Source of the DNA: MED-G105 sp039025235
Lineage (GTDB): Bacteria > Pseudomonadota > Alphaproteobacteria > Caulobacterales > Parvularculaceae
NCBI GenBank assembly: GCA_039025235.1
Contig: JBCCOS010000005.1
Span: 186,001 to 250,000 of the forward strand
DNA: 64,000 nt
Direction: 5' to 3'
Shown: one piece after another, positions 63,911-64,000 of the stretch
Layout of the letters: each line of letters starts with the position of its first letter
Numbering within the stretch: position 1 is the stretch's first letter
Notes under the pieces: model-generated
What the model was told of the DNA's origin: nothing
What the model saw: the letters and a program-made list of their open reading frames with translations, nothing else
The model's database searches: none
Made by a program: the position numbers and the translations under genes

Positions 63911-64000
63911 GTGAGCAAAGTTGGCGGAAAAACCACTGGGGGCGACGGTAAAAATACTCTCTATTGCTCTTTCTGCGGGAAAAGCCAGCACGAAGTTCGT
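63911..64000 (+). CDS. clpX: ATP-dependent Clp protease ATP-binding subunit ClpX, N-terminal start only
   Basis: The frame from GTG 63911 runs off the window after 30 codons: VSKVGGKTTGGDGKNTLYCS then FCGKSQHEVR. The start of the zinc-binding domain (LYCSFCGKSQHEV) is the ClpX signature. A TTG three codons upstream is too close to the GAGGAG site. Its place after clpP supports the call. Confidence 0.95.
   Translation, partial: MSKVGGKTTGGDGKNTLYCSFCGKSQHEVR

Overview
The window is a piece of an alphaproteobacterial chromosome with moderate base composition. The gene content and order support this: ispDF beside dusB, ntrY-ntrX, trkA and hfq-hflX; yceD-plsX-fabH-ihfA-merR beside tRNA-Pro; glyA-nrdR and nusB-thiL; glnB-glnA; tig-clpP-clpX; a ubiquinol-cytochrome c chaperone; a DUF2842 protein; and an LdtR-like MarR regulator. 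I cannot name the order or genus from the sequence alone. Nearly everything is housekeeping. No integrase, transposase, CRISPR array or rRNA operon is visible.

Layout. 1-4.7 kb: the 3' end of a sodium:alanine/glycine symporter, a small secreted Cys-containing protein, a reductive-dehalogenase-like double [4Fe-4S] protein and a membrane-bound hybrid histidine kinase. 5-7.8 kb: an enolase-superfamily sugar-acid dehydratase and an MFS transporter. 7.9-12 kb: an FMN-riboswitch-controlled operon ribD-ribE-ribB-ribH-folE on the minus strand. 12-16.9 kb: exported msrA, a DoxX-like membrane protein, purB, hemB and a MarR regulator. 17.4-21.3 kb: glyA, nrdR, nusB, thiL. 21.5-25.5 kb: a small accessory region with a membrane-anchored GTPase-like protein broken at a G7 tract, a translationally coupled two-TM protein and a serine-hydrolase lipoprotein. 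25.7-31.1 kb: tRNA-Pro with a partial direct repeat, merR, ihfA, fabH, plsX, yceD and a UQCC chaperone. 31.5-36.2 kb: bamE, a J-domain protein, DUF2842, pncC/cinA, ispDF, dusB. 36.7-47.6 kb: ntrY, ntrX, trkA, trkH, a D-amino-acid aminotransferase, hfq, hflX and an IMPase-family phosphatase. 47.7-57.6 kb: an exported amidase, an S8 autotransporter-like protease, parE (minus), an old-yellow-enzyme oxidoreductase, an acyltransferase and a YbjN-type exported protein. 57.9-64 kb: glnA and glnB (minus), a fragment of nnr, tRNA-Leu, tig, clpP and the start of clpX.

How the genes work together. The rib operon makes FMN/FAD precursors under feedback from FMN. glyA and thiL supply one-carbon units and thiamine diphosphate, and nrdR controls ribonucleotide reductase. 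yceD-plsX-fabH starts phospholipid and fatty-acid synthesis. ntrYX, glnB and glnA belong to nitrogen control, and trkAH to K+ uptake. Tig and ClpP/ClpX handle new and damaged proteins.

The most unusual content lies between genes and in departures from gene order that I recall as usual in this class. There is a family of about 105-bp double-hairpin repeats: three full copies and one half copy, one of which supplies the stop codons of two converging reading frames. A second about 100-bp repeat family has two copies, and a third architecture has two members. The ntrBC pair is missing between dusB and ntrY. The rib genes are missing between nrdR and nusB. The nnr gene is reduced to its N-terminus beside glnB. 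The best candidate for an undescribed system is the GTPase-like plus two-TM pair at 21507-23538.
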